DNA from: a virus
Virus record (IMG/VR): IMGVR_UViG_3300042988_001339
Span: 1-64,000 of that record
Length of the DNA stretch: 64,000 nucleotides
Direction: 5' to 3' (one strand)
Part shown: one piece after another, positions 51,999 to 59,552 of the stretch
Layout of the letters: each line of letters starts with the position of its first letter
Position numbering within the stretch: position 1 is the first letter of the stretch
Notes under the pieces: model-generated
Databases searched by the model: none
What the model was told of the DNA's origin: nothing
The model's input: the letters and a program-made list of their open reading frames with translations, nothing else
Made by a program: the position numbers and the translations under genes

Positions 51999-52366
51999 GG
52001 TGCGCGTACCTCCGTTTCGTCGTCGAAGGGCTGGAGTAGGTCGGTGACGGGGTCCGTCTGATCCGCACTGAGGCGTTCGCAGAGCGCGGTGAGGTTCTCC
52101 CGCACCAGCCAACCGCGCTGGTCGTAGATGAGGCCCTGCCCGAACCGGAGGTACGGGTCCGTCGTGGTCGGCCACAGTGCGGATGAGCCCGTGGCGTCAG
52201 CGCGGTCGAAGCGGGCGGCTGTGCGGTCTGCCTCGTCGAGCAGCGGCGTGAGGTACGCGCGGGACCCCCACGCGACGGGGCCGTCGCTGTTGTCCGACCA
52301 GATGACGTAGAAGTCCCCGGAGTCGGGAGCGGGCTTGACGATGGTGCCCCGCAGGTAGCCGGTCAC
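51995..52366 (-). CDS. hypothetical protein, 123 aa
   Basis: GTG 52366 gives a GTGA overlap with the upstream stop; GTG 52375 is three codons longer. Beta-rich N-terminus (FYVIWSDNSDGPVAWGSRAY) and helical C-terminus. No family recognised. Confidence 0.55.
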   Translation of the reverse strand: MTGYLRGTIVKPAPDSGDFYVIWSDNSDGPVAWGSRAYLTPLLDEADRTAARFDRADATGSSALWPTTTDPYLRFGQGLIYDQRGWLVRENLTALCERLSADQTDPVTDLLQPFDDETEVRAP

Positions 52367-52581
52367 GGCGTGCACTCCTCGTGGATGTAGGCGCCGGGTG
52401 TCCCTGCGTGACGGATCATGTCGCCGTCGTGGATGGGGTCACCGCACCCCGAGCAGTGGCCCGGGTAGCGGGCGGGGAACGGTGGGCCCGGGTCCCCGGC
52501 CGGTTCGGGTTCGGTGGGGGCGTGGATGCGGCACCCGCACTCGGTGACGAGGAGGTCGGAGAGGTCGCAGCGGTCAGCCAC
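52363..52581 (-). CDS. small zinc-finger protein, 72 aa
   Basis: GTG 52581. LLVTECGCRIHAP, then GHCSGCGDPIHDGDMIRHAG and a final Cys give a zinc-ribbon/treble-clef pattern. Confidence 0.6.
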   Translation of the reverse strand: MADRCDLSDLLVTECGCRIHAPTEPEPAGDPGPPFPARYPGHCSGCGDPIHDGDMIRHAGTPGAYIHEECTP

Positions 52582-52843
52582 GGATGCCCTCCCCGTCGAG
52601 GTAGTCCATCCGCCACGTCGGGTGCCACGGACGGGCGTGCCGCTCCCCGTCGAGGCGGACACGGATCCGGGCGCCGTCCCCGCGGGTGATGCGGCCCGGT
52701 TTCCCGTTCGCGACCACCCGGGCGCCGCGCTTCGCGGGGACCCCGTAGTAGGCCCGGACGTACCCGAATGACGTCTTGTCGATCTGGTCCGGGCTGGTCG
52801 CCCAGTGCGGGAGTTGGTCCAGGTTCAGGCCGCCGTCAGCCAC
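52574..52843 (-). CDS. hypothetical protein, 89 aa
   Basis: GTG 52843. The C-terminal half (GARVVANGKPGRITRGDGAR then IRVRLDGERHARPWHPTWR) looks like an SH3/KOW-type small barrel widespread in actinophages. Role unknown. Confidence 0.55.
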   Translation of the reverse strand: MADGGLNLDQLPHWATSPDQIDKTSFGYVRAYYGVPAKRGARVVANGKPGRITRGDGARIRVRLDGERHARPWHPTWRMDYLDGEGIRG

Positions 52844-53396
52844 GGGGCACCTCCTGCACGTCGTACTCCGCCCACGCCACGGCCTGCGCGATCCTGCACG
52901 CGGCCCGTGCTTCCGCCCGGGACTCCGGCGGGCCGCACAGCACCCGCAATCGGGCCGCCGCGAGCTCCGGCGTGTCGATCGGGACGACCCCGCACGTGTC
53001 GCAGAACACGGCCCGGCGCGTGAACGGGCGCCGCACCCGGCACACGGGGCAGTCGGCGACCCAGCGGCGTTCCGGGGCACGCTCGATGATCGGGCCCGTC
53101 TTGTGCACGGGCCGGGCCCGGTGCCGGGTGATGTCGTGGATCGCGACGACCACCGCACCCGGGTGCGCGGCCCGCGCCGTCAGGACGTAGGCGTCCGGGT
53201 TGTCGGCGGCGACCGCGTCCCCCTCCCGGGTGATGAGCGCCGCGACCCGGACCGCGAGCCCGGGCCTGCGCGACGGGATGGACACGATGTACCCGTCACG
53301 CCACCCCCGGACGGTCACCGCGAGCATGTCGTCCACGGCGTCCGTCCCGGCGAACGCGACAACCAGGGACCGGCGGACCGCACCAACGTCAAGCAC
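52836..53396 (-). CDS. zinc-ribbon protein, 186 aa
   Basis: GTG 53396. A beta-rich first half, then CPVCRVRRPFTRRAVFCDTC, a clear zinc ribbon at ~115-135, and a C-terminal helix. Possibly DNA-binding. Confidence 0.6.
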   Translation of the reverse strand: MLDVGAVRRSLVVAFAGTDAVDDMLAVTVRGWRDGYIVSIPSRRPGLAVRVAALITREGDAVAADNPDAYVLTARAAHPGAVVVAIHDITRHRARPVHKTGPIIERAPERRWVADCPVCRVRRPFTRRAVFCDTCGVVPIDTPELAAARLRVLCGPPESRAEARAACRIAQAVAWAEYDVQEVPRG

Positions 53397-53664
53397 GGGG
53401 CGCCTCCTCGGCGGGGTGAATGATGATGGATCGGAGCGGCCCGTACACGCGGGCAACCCGCGCCTCGTCGGCCTCACGGAGCGTCGGTTCCGTCGACGTC
53501 GGGTAGCACTCCCACCGGCCGCGCCCGGCTGACCAGAGCCACAGGTCCCCGTCCCGGTCCATGAACCCCGTCACGGGCAGGGCGCCGGCCGCGTCCGCGG
53601 TCAGGAGCGCATCGATGGCACCCGGGTCGGGCGCCGGATAGGTGATCTGCTGGTCCGCGGTCAC
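53389..53664 (-). CDS. hypothetical protein, 91 aa
   Basis: GTG 53664. Beta-hairpin-like GFMDRDGDLWLWSAGRGRWE in the middle, typical of a short actinophage domain. No family recognised. Confidence 0.55.
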   Translation of the reverse strand: MTADQQITYPAPDPGAIDALLTADAAGALPVTGFMDRDGDLWLWSAGRGRWECYPTSTEPTLREADEARVARVYGPLRSIIIHPAEEAPRA

Positions 53665-54122
53665 CGGTCGACCTCCGCGCTGTGCTCGCCGCCGCTGCTG
53701 GGTGCGGGATCTTCCACAGGGTCCGGGAGTCGCACGAGACCCACGTCTTCCGCGTCGTCCCCGTAGACGTCCGTGCCGTCCTGGCCGATCCAGACCGTGA
53801 CCAACGGGGATGCGTCGTCGTTGCGGCCTTGGGTCGTGAACCACCACATCGGGTCGCAGCCCGGCAGGCTGCCCCAGAACCGGGCCCCGGGTGCGGTGGG
53901 CAGCGGCAGATAGGCCGCCACAAGCCGGATCCGCTCGATGACCGAGGGAGACCATGAGGTCTCCTCGCCGGTGCGGTGCGCGTCCCCATCCCGGAGCGCG
54001 GTGAACAGCCCGCCCGGCTCCTTGATGGACGTGACGGTCCCCGTCCACGACTTCTGTGTGATCTCGACGCGCATCCCGGGCCGGAGGTCGCGGACGTTGA
54101 TGATGTTGTCGGTGCCGCTCAC
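53661..54122 (-). CDS. hypothetical protein, 153 aa
   Basis: ATG or GTG start at 54122. N-terminal small barrel (LRPGMRVEITQKSWTGTVTS) and a C-terminal beta-rich half with VTVWIGQDGTDVYGDDAEDV. No family. Confidence 0.55.
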   Translation of the reverse strand: MSGTDNIINVRDLRPGMRVEITQKSWTGTVTSIKEPGGLFTALRDGDAHRTGEETSWSPSVIERIRLVAAYLPLPTAPGARFWGSLPGCDPMWWFTTQGRNDDASPLVTVWIGQDGTDVYGDDAEDVGLVRLPDPVEDPAPSSGGEHSAEVDR

Positions 54123-54337
54123 CGGGCACCGCCCGGAGCGTCGTCAACCAACCGGTAACCGTTCGACGTCGGCCGGAAACGGTCGAGGCGGATACGGGTC
54201 TCTCGCTTGCCCCGCATGTCAATGACCGTCGCGTGAGTGGCGTCGATGCTGATGACCCGGACCTTGCGGCCCGCGGACCGCTTGTCGTTGTCGGCCCAGA
54301 CCTGCCCGACCTTGGGCGCGGTGCTGTCGGCGCTCAC
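54119..54337 (-). CDS. small SH3/KOW-like protein, 72 aa
   Basis: GTG 54337. VGQVWADNDKRSAGRKVRVI and later VIDMRGKRETRIRLDRF are a recurring small module of actinophage genomes. Upstream of two other barrel-like proteins in the same operon. Confidence 0.55.
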   Translation of the reverse strand: MSADSTAPKVGQVWADNDKRSAGRKVRVISIDATHATVIDMRGKRETRIRLDRFRPTSNGYRLVDDAPGGAR

Positions 54338-55044
54338 CGGGCACCTGCCAGGGTCCGGGACCGCATCGCCCACTCACCGCACACGTCGTCCGCGGGCTTC
54401 CCCACCCGCTTCAGGTACGCCGCGAAGTCCGCCTGACGCGCCGCATGCCATCCCGCCTGCGCGGCGTGCAGGTCCGGGAGCGACAGGCCCGCGACCGCGG
54501 GGAACATGCAGCCGATCCGCCACACCAGACGTGCCGCGCACACGGCGTCAGCGGTCGCGTCGTGCGCGCCGTCCAGAGAAACCCGGTAGTGCTCCGCCTG
54601 CGCGGTGAGGGTCCGGGACCCCTTCCGGTACTTGTCGACCTCCCGGTCAATCACGTAGGGGTCGATGACGGGGCCCGCCACGGTGAAGGTGGTGTCGTGG
54701 TGCCGGGCAATCTCGCGGTCCAGGACGGTCAGGTCATAGGCGGCGTTGAACGCGACGACGGGAAGACCACTCGACCACGCGTCCGTGAGGGCGTCCGTGA
54801 TCTCGCGGACCGCGACCGCCGGGTCCACGCCCTCGGCGCGGGCCCTCTCGGTGGTGATGCCGTGGACAGCGGTCGCACCCTCCGGGATCTCGACGCCCGG
54901 GTTCACCAGCCACTCACGGGCTTCGGTGGGGAGCCCGCCGCCGACGTGGACGACGCACGCGGTGACGATCCGAGCGTCCTCCGGGCTGGGCGCGGACGTC
55001 TCCAGGTCGAAGGCGACCATGCGGCCCGTGTGCCAGCCGCTCAC
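54334..55044 (-). CDS. DnaQ-like 3'-5' exonuclease (DEDDh)
   Basis: 236 aa from GTG 55044. Exo I MVAFDLETS (Asp13, Glu15), Exo II FNAAYD (Asp104) and Exo III HDATAD (His161, Asp166) give all five DEDDh residues. The family removes nucleotides from 3' ends, as the proofreading subunit or in repair. No polymerase gene lies in the window, so it may act alone in host-DNA degradation, repair or recombination. Confidence 0.88.
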   Translation of the reverse strand: MSGWHTGRMVAFDLETSAPSPEDARIVTACVVHVGGGLPTEAREWLVNPGVEIPEGATAVHGITTERARAEGVDPAVAVREITDALTDAWSSGLPVVAFNAAYDLTVLDREIARHHDTTFTVAGPVIDPYVIDREVDKYRKGSRTLTAQAEHYRVSLDGAHDATADAVCAARLVWRIGCMFPAVAGLSLPDLHAAQAGWHAARQADFAAYLKRVGKPADDVCGEWAMRSRTLAGAR

Positions 55045-55259
55045 CGGATGTCCTCGGTGGTGGTGAGTTCCGCGGTGCACGCCCAGCAGGACCGGATGTG
55101 GTCGTCGAGGTCGGTGTCGCAGAGGACACCGGTGTCGCACCCGGCGGGCGGGGCGTCGATGGTCGCGGTGTCCACGCGGTCCCCGCAGCCGGTGCAGGCC
55201 TCGATCTCGGACACGTCGGGTGCCCACTGCGCGGGGGGCGCGAGGGTGGCGGTCGTCAT
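55041..55259 (-). CDS. small zinc-binding protein, first gene of promoter B operon
   Basis: 72 aa from ATG 55259 with GGAG 8-9 bp upstream. CTGCGDRVD, CDTGVLCD and SCWACT provide two CxxC-type knuckles. Probable zinc ribbon. Confidence 0.65.
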   Translation of the reverse strand: MTTATLAPPAQWAPDVSEIEACTGCGDRVDTATIDAPPAGCDTGVLCDTDLDDHIRSCWACTAELTTTEDIR

Positions 55260-55282
55260 TTGGGGCTCCATCCCGTCCGGTC

Positions 55283-55337
55283 GTCTAGTTCGACATAGAC
55301 GAAGGTAGCGGGGTGATGGACCTAGTGCAAGTAGGCA
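55283..55337 (-). promoter_or_regulatory. promoter/operator module B
   Basis: Minus strand: -35 TTGCAC (55325-55330), 17-bp spacer, -10 TACCTT (55302-55307), operator GTCTATGTCGAACTAGAC (55283-55300). Drives the 13-gene overlapping operon 55259 to 50766. Confidence 0.8.
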
Positions 55338-55359
55338 CTCGGCGAAACACCCAACATCG

Positions 55360-55629
55360 CTAGGCAGACCAGTCAGGCAGCAGACCCAGCAGATACTCCG
55401 CGCGCGCAGCCCGCCGCGCAGCCGTCGGGGCGTTCTGGTAGTCCCGCCGCGCCTGCCGACACGCCTCATCAGGCGTCTCCCCGGCCCGGTAGTGCGCCAT
55501 GAACGCTGCATGAGTCCCGCACGGCGCCCGCGGGCGCGGCGGCTTCCGTGGCGTCGGAGCCGCCGGCGTGGAGGCAGCCCGGAGGATCGCTTCCGCGAGG
55601 GCCCGCGCCGACTCCGGTGGGCGCGTCAC
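55360..55629 (-). CDS. small actinobacterial protein, 89 aa
   Basis: GTG 55629. CGTHAAFMAHYRAGETPDEA followed by CRQARRDYQ is a common actinobacterial small-protein motif, often near WhiB genes. Directly downstream of whiB by 4-bp overlap. Confidence 0.65.
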   Translation of the reverse strand: MTRPPESARALAEAILRAASTPAAPTPRKPPRPRAPCGTHAAFMAHYRAGETPDEACRQARRDYQNAPTAARRAARAEYLLGLLPDWSA

Positions 55630-55904
55630 GCCGCCTCCCCGGCCCGCGCCAGCGCGCGCCGCCGTTCCCGCTCGGTGAGCCCACCCCAGACGCCGTACTC
55701 CTCGCGGTTGGCGATGGCGGAGGTGAGGCACTCGACCCGGACGGGGCAGCCCCCGCAGACCCGCTTGGCTTCGCGGGTTGACCGGGCGTCCGCCTCCGGG
55801 AAGAACAGTTCCGGGTCGGCGGTCGCGCATGCGGCGCGGTCCTGCCACTCCAGTGCCCCGACGCTCTCCGGGATGATCGTGTCCGGCGCGGAGCGTCGCA
55901 TCAT
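55626..55904 (-). CDS. WhiB-family iron-sulfur regulator
   Basis: 92 aa from ATG 55904. Four cysteines (Cys26, Cys50, Cys53, Cys59; CGGCPVRVECL) would hold a [4Fe-4S] cluster. GVWGGLT (71-77) is the family beta-turn, and the C-terminal ERRRALARAG is the basic DNA/sigma-contact tail. Phage WhiB proteins can bind the housekeeping sigma factor and block host WhiB2 or superinfection. It belongs to the three-gene operon of promoter C. Confidence 0.92.
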   Translation of the reverse strand: MMRRSAPDTIIPESVGALEWQDRAACATADPELFFPEADARSTREAKRVCGGCPVRVECLTSAIANREEYGVWGGLTERERRRALARAGEAA

Positions 55905-56176
55905 GACCACACCCGCAGGGCCACGACATAGGCCACGACCGCGGCGACAAGCACCGAGGCGAACGCCAGCGCGTGCAGCCACCCGCCGCGCGTCTCGGGG
56001 TCGGGGCTGACCGGGATGGCGGCGGCCTGCCCCGCGTAGGCGGCGTGGTGGCGCTGCGCCCGGTGCTCCCAGATGCGGGTGAGGGCGGTGATGGCCGCCG
56101 CGTGTGCGGCGGCGGTGATGTAGGCGTGTTCGTCGGCGGTGAGCACGGCGGGGCTGGTGGGTGGTTCGGTGGTCAC
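55901..56176 (-). CDS. membrane protein, first gene of promoter C operon
   Basis: 91 aa from GTG 56176 with GGAGG 9 bp upstream. An Ala/His-rich helical N-terminal part and a single C-terminal hydrophobic helix (ALAFASVLVAAVVAYVVALR). Confidence 0.65.
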   Translation of the reverse strand: MTTEPPTSPAVLTADEHAYITAAAHAAAITALTRIWEHRAQRHHAAYAGQAAAIPVSPDPETRGGWLHALAFASVLVAAVVAYVVALRVWS

Positions 56177-56196
56177 GGGGGTGCCTCCACAACGGG

Positions 56197-56252
56197 GTCT
56201 AGGTCGACATAGACGACCGTAGAGCCAGCGGGTCACCTACCACAAGTAGGTG
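56197..56252 (-). promoter_or_regulatory. promoter/operator module C
   Basis: Minus strand: -35 TTGTGG (56240-56245), 18-bp spacer, -10 TACGGT (56216-56221), operator GTCTATGTCGACCTAGAC (56197-56214). The most diverged of the four modules. Drives the membrane protein, whiB and an 89-aa gene. Confidence 0.7.
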
Positions 56253-56299
56253 ACTAGGCACGTCACCCATCCGTCCTAGGTGCCTCCGGGCAAGCAGAA

Positions 56300-56324
56300 G
56301 GCCCCCGCCGTTGAGGCGAGGGCC
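56300..56324 (-). terminator. hairpin terminator after HTH gene
   Basis: A 10-bp stem with one mismatch (56300-56309 with 56315-56324), loop GTTGA, with CTTCTGCTTG following in the minus sense. It ends the monocistronic HTH gene 56350-56655. Confidence 0.6.
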
Positions 56325-56349
56325 CTGCGCGGTACCGGAGAGGCCGCCG

Positions 56350-56655
56350 TCACTTCCAGACGACCACCGACGGGTCAGCGAGGAATGCCTGGACGTCCTC
56401 GCGGTCCACCGACCACAGCAAGATCCGCGCGAACGGCGGCGGACGCTCACCCGCAGGATCCGGCGCAGGGACGACCGCCCCGGCGCACAACCCACCGAAC
56501 CGGCGCCCCCGATGTAGGTCACGGTGCACCGCGGACGGCGTCACACCTTTCGCCTCCGCGATGTCCTCCACCGTGTAGTGCGCGGGCATCGACTTCGGGG
56601 CCGGGACGGCCAGCGTCTTCGTCTTCGCGGGCGTCACGTGGCCCTCCCCTTCCAT
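56350..56655 (-). CDS. HTH regulator with its own operator (excisionase/AlpA-like)
   Basis: 101 aa from ATG 56655; GTG 56637 is an alternative. AHYTVEDIAEAKGVTPSAVH and LLWSVDREDVQAFL form an HTH of the excisionase/MerR type. It is monocistronic, with the operator palindrome just upstream at 56674-56691 and a terminator downstream. It is the best candidate in the window for the regulator that recognises GTCTA-N8-TAGAC. That assignment is inference. Confidence 0.65.
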   Translation of the reverse strand: MEGEGHVTPAKTKTLAVPAPKSMPAHYTVEDIAEAKGVTPSAVHRDLHRGRRFGGLCAGAVVPAPDPAGERPPPFARILLWSVDREDVQAFLADPSVVVWK

Positions 56656-56673
56656 GGGATCAATCGTGCAGGT

Positions 56674-56720
56674 GTCTACGTCAGACTAGACGCACGCGCG
56701 GGGTGATGTCACGGCAGGGA
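56674..56720 (-). promoter_or_regulatory. promoter/operator module E (divergent form)
   Basis: Palindrome GTCTAGTCTGACGTAGAC at 56674-56691 with the same N8 centre as the four modules. In the minus sense TGACAT, a 17-bp spacer and TAGTCT form a promoter whose -10 lies inside the operator. It drives the HTH gene at 56350. Confidence 0.6.
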
Positions 56721-57167
56721 CACGCCCGGCGCGTGCACGATCAGGGCCCGCCGCAGACACGCCGCATAGGCATGCTTCGTCAGCCCCGTGCTCGCCGCGA
56801 GCTCAGCGAGAGTCGCCCACGGGTCCGCGACCCGCGCCGTGAGGACCACACGGTACTTCTCCGTCAGCGGCGTGTCGGTGTCGAGGATGGCCTGCGCGGC
56901 GACCACCGTGCGGGCCGCCGCGACGCCCGTGCGGGTCGCGTTCGCCGCCGCGAACGCCGCTGCCTGCCTCGCCGACGGGGGCCGCGTCCGCCGCGCCCGC
57001 GGCATGTTCGGGAGCAGCCCGCTCCTGTACCTCCAGGTGCGGACAGCCCCGATGTCCACCCCGTGCCGGTCCGCGATCTCCCGGTCCGTCAGGCCACGCA
57101 TCCACGACCGCCGCAGCGGCCCCGCCCACGATGCGGGGGCGGGTGGGGTTGCCGGCGCGGCGGTCAC
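56709..57167 (-). CDS. HTH protein with WhiA-like C-terminal domain
   Basis: 152 aa from GTG 57167. An N-terminal HTH (GLTDREIADRHGVDIGAVRT) and a C-terminal segment DPWATLAELAASTGLTKHAY AACLRRA (with one residue gap shown) that matches the DNA-binding end of WhiA, the Streptomyces sporulation regulator. Last gene of the promoter D operon. Likely a regulator of phage or host developmental genes. Confidence 0.65.
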   Translation of the reverse strand: MTAAPATPPAPASWAGPLRRSWMRGLTDREIADRHGVDIGAVRTWRYRSGLLPNMPRARRTRPPSARQAAAFAAANATRTGVAAARTVVAAQAILDTDTPLTEKYRVVLTARVADPWATLAELAASTGLTKHAYAACLRRALIVHAPGVSLP

Positions 57168-57454
57168 GGGGTGACCTCCCCGACGGTGACCGGGGCGCGG
57201 AGGCACGCGACGATCAGGACCGCGTCCGGGCGGTCGTGCCCGCCCCGGACCCCATCGTCCGGTGAGCGACAGATGGGCCACCCGCCCCTGACCGCAGCCA
57301 GGATCGGGACATCGTCCTCGTCGGCCGGGAGGCTCCACGGACCGGCAGATGCGTCACGGTCGAGGCTGTCGAGGCTGTCGGCCTCGGCATCCATCGCGTG
57401 CGCTGCGGCACGCAACTCCTCGACAGGCGACAGGACGCGCGCAGCCTCAACCAC
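57164..57454 (-). CDS. hypothetical protein, 96 aa
   Basis: GTG start at 57454. VEELRAAAHAMDAEADSLDS is a common actinobacterial N-terminus of small unknown proteins; WSLPADEDDV and C-terminal strands follow. Overlaps the next gene by 4 bp. Confidence 0.55.
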   Translation of the reverse strand: MVEAARVLSPVEELRAAAHAMDAEADSLDSLDRDASAGPWSLPADEDDVPILAAVRGGWPICRSPDDGVRGGHDRPDAVLIVACLRAPVTVGEVTP

Positions 57455-57698
57455 GGGGCACCTCCTGCCCGCCGGTGTCCTCGACCCGCAGCAACGTGAA
57501 CCCGGTCACCACGACCGGGGACGAACCGACGTTCCGGGCGAGCTGCTCGGAAAGGTGGACGAGGGACCCGCCGTGCGTGATCGGGGCCGGGAAACTGGCC
57601 TCGGTCGCGCCGGCGCCCCCGGTGAACGAGTAGGCGATCCAGTAAAACCACTGCTTCGCCGGGGCCGGGGGGTTGTCCATCTGGTCAGTCATGGTCAT
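57447..57698 (-). CDS. hypothetical protein, 83 aa
   Basis: ATG 57698 (57692 alternative). Beta-rich with WFYWIAYSFTGGAGATEASF; no family. Confidence 0.55.
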   Translation of the reverse strand: MTMTDQMDNPPAPAKQWFYWIAYSFTGGAGATEASFPAPITHGGSLVHLSEQLARNVGSSPVVVTGFTLLRVEDTGGQEVPRG

Positions 57699-57870
57699 CT
57701 CCTGTCGTCAGCGGCACGGTGCCGCGGAAACCCTTCGGGGCGCGCGACACGCGACGTGTCGCGCGGTCCCGCACAACCTCACGCCACAAGACGTCAGGGA
57801 CGTCCAGGTCCTTGGGTCGCAGGCCACGCGGCGCGGGGGCCGGGAACAGGCCCGGCTTGTCATCGCTCAC
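57685..57870 (-). CDS. hypothetical protein, 61 aa
   Basis: GTG 57870 rather than upstream. Basic, Pro-rich, overlapping the next start by 14 bp. No motif. Confidence 0.5.
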   Translation of the reverse strand: MSDDKPGLFPAPAPRGLRPKDLDVPDVLWREVVRDRATRRVSRAPKGFRGTVPLTTGDDHD

Positions 57871-58103
57871 CGCTCCGGCACCCCACACGTCCCGCCGGAG
57901 GTGGCCAGCGCCACGGACACGATGCTTTCCGCTGGCACGTAGGCGGAGATGCGCCCGAAGTCGGCGAATGCGGGATCGGCGGCCAGATCGACGTCCAGGG
58001 ACATGGCCCCGATGCGGGTGATGCGCGCCCGGATGGTGATGTCGACGACGTCACCGGCCCCGACCCCGTAGGTGCGGGGGTCAACGGCCCGGAGTGGCTT
58101 CAC
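57867..58103 (-). CDS. hypothetical protein, 78 aa
   Basis: GTG 58103. A small beta-rich protein (VVDITIRARITRIGAMSLDV). GTGA couplings at both ends. Confidence 0.55.
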   Translation of the reverse strand: MKPLRAVDPRTYGVGAGDVVDITIRARITRIGAMSLDVDLAADPAFADFGRISAYVPAESIVSVALATSGGTCGVPER

Positions 58104-58372
58104 CGCTGACTCCAGGCGATCGCCTTGAGGCGGTCCGCGCCACCGAGGTCTGTGGTGATCCATCGGTGTGCCGTGACCAGCCCCGGGAAGCCGGAGGCGA
58201 GGCGCTCCAGATTCCACGCGTCCGCGGCGCGCATCGCCGCGATCAACTCGGAGAAGAACGGCGGCGGAAGTCGACCACCCGCGACGCGTGAGTACCCGAA
58301 CCGGTGCAGTACCCACGCGGCCTCATCGGGTGTCGGCTCGACCATCACTGCACTGTCCGTTGTGTCGCTCAC
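58100..58372 (-). CDS. hypothetical protein, 90 aa
   Basis: GTG 58372. Helical with AAWVLHRFGYSRVAGGRLPP and DAWNLERLASGFPG; no family. Confidence 0.55.
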   Translation of the reverse strand: MSDTTDSAVMVEPTPDEAAWVLHRFGYSRVAGGRLPPPFFSELIAAMRAADAWNLERLASGFPGLVTAHRWITTDLGGADRLKAIAWSQR

Positions 58373-58572
58373 TGGTTGTCTCCTGCGCGCTCGTTGGTGA
58401 CTGTCTGTGGGCTCGCCGGGCACATGCAGGGCGGGGGCCCCGCGTGGGTGCACCCGCGGATGTCGTCGTGTTCCCCGGCCGTGTGCGACGGCGGGCAGAG
58501 GCAGCGGCGGCCCGTGGACGGGCCCGCACCGAGCGCCCGGCGGACCCGGTCGATGAGGACGGCGCGCTTCAC
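58369..58572 (-). CDS. Cys-rich small protein, 67 aa
   Basis: GTG 58572. A short helix then CLCPPSHTAGEHDDIRGCTH and CMCPAS, a Cys/His-rich probable metal-binding region. Confidence 0.55.
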   Translation of the reverse strand: MKRAVLIDRVRRALGAGPSTGRRCLCPPSHTAGEHDDIRGCTHAGPPPCMCPASPQTVTNERAGDNQ

Positions 58573-58952
58573 GGGGCCACCTGCCGGATCTGCCGGGCGG
58601 TCGGCGCCGGGGCCTGCGCGAGCCGCGCGAGGTCCGCGGCAACGGACTCCATCAGGGCAGCCGGGTCGGTGAGCCCGCAGCGGGCGTCCGCGGCGGCGTC
58701 CGCGAGGAGCCCCGCGAGGCTGTCGAGGTACGCGGCGACACCCGGCGGCACGGCGCCGGGCCGGGAGGTGACATCGAGGGGAACGGGATCCACCCCGCTG
58801 GGCCGCAACACGAACGCGTCGAAACGGGCCTCGTACTGCCGCCCGGTCTCGGGGTCGACGTCCCACGCGGCGCGGGCCATGTGCCCGGCCCACGTCGCGA
58901 GCATCACCCGCGCGTGCGGGTTGCTCGTTTCGATCGTCACTGCGTGGAGCAT
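58569..58952 (-). CDS. hypothetical protein, 127 aa
   Basis: ATG 58952. Helical with WAGHMARAAWDVDPETGRQY and a C-terminal Ala-rich helix. No family recognised. Confidence 0.55.
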   Translation of the reverse strand: MLHAVTIETSNPHARVMLATWAGHMARAAWDVDPETGRQYEARFDAFVLRPSGVDPVPLDVTSRPGAVPPGVAAYLDSLAGLLADAAADARCGLTDPAALMESVAADLARLAQAPAPTARQIRQVAP

Positions 58953-58954
58953 CG

Positions 58955-59125
58955 TCAGCCTTCCTGGATGGCTCGGGTGATGGCCGCGCGGCGGGTGCGG
59001 GCGCGGCGGGTACGTCGGTCGCCGTGGATGCCGTGCGCGCCGGAGCGGCGGCGCTCCTCGCGGGCACGGAGACGCTCGGCGGCGTCGGGACTCTTCGGGG
59101 GCCGCGGGTGCATGGTCCGGCTCAT
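58955..59125 (-). CDS. very basic small protein, 56 aa
   Basis: ATG 59125. Arg makes up about a third of the residues (AERLRAREERRRSGAHGIHG, RRTRRARTRRAA). Likely binds nucleic acid. Coupled to both neighbours. Confidence 0.55.
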   Translation of the reverse strand: MSRTMHPRPPKSPDAAERLRAREERRRSGAHGIHGDRRTRRARTRRAAITRAIQEG

Positions 59126-59532
59126 GCGGCACCGACCGTGGCCCGGGACGTCGCGAGACAGTCCGCGACGAACCCGAACAGGTCACCGGGGACCGCCCGG
59201 TCCCGGAGGGCGGTGACGGCTTCCCCGGCGGCCCCGGCGCGGCCAGTCACGGCTACCTCCAGGTCGCGCTGGGCGACGGCCTCGGCCCACAGGGCACCGA
59301 AGTCGGCGGCGGCTGCGGTCTCGGCGCGTGTGCGGCGCTCGGCGTGCTCGGCCTGCGCGACGGTCCACGACCAACCAGTCATCTGCTTCGCGTGGGTGGA
59401 CCCGACGTGGGAGATGGTCCCGTCGGGGCCTTGTATGCGGAAGCGGCGGGTGAGGGTCCGGCCGCAGTGGTCGCAGGTGCCGCGGGTGTGGTCGATTCCG
59501 AGGAGGGTCCACGTGGTGGTTGCGGTGGTCAC
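59122..59532 (-). CDS. zinc-finger protein, first gene of promoter D operon
   Basis: 136 aa from GTG 59532 with GGAGAG upstream. GTCDHCGRTLTRRFRIQGPD near residue 20 is half of a zinc ribbon; the remainder is a long helix with possible coiled coil. Confidence 0.6.
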   Translation of the reverse strand: MTTATTTWTLLGIDHTRGTCDHCGRTLTRRFRIQGPDGTISHVGSTHAKQMTGWSWTVAQAEHAERRTRAETAAAADFGALWAEAVAQRDLEVAVTGRAGAAGEAVTALRDRAVPGDLFGFVADCLATSRATVGAA

Positions 59533-59552
59533 TGTGCTCTCCCTCCTCGGTC

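Noticed and set aside
56674-56691. Palindromes as LexA/SOS boxes
   Set aside because: The actinobacterial SOS box is TCGAAC-N4-GTTCGA; GTCTA-N8-TAGAC does not match.
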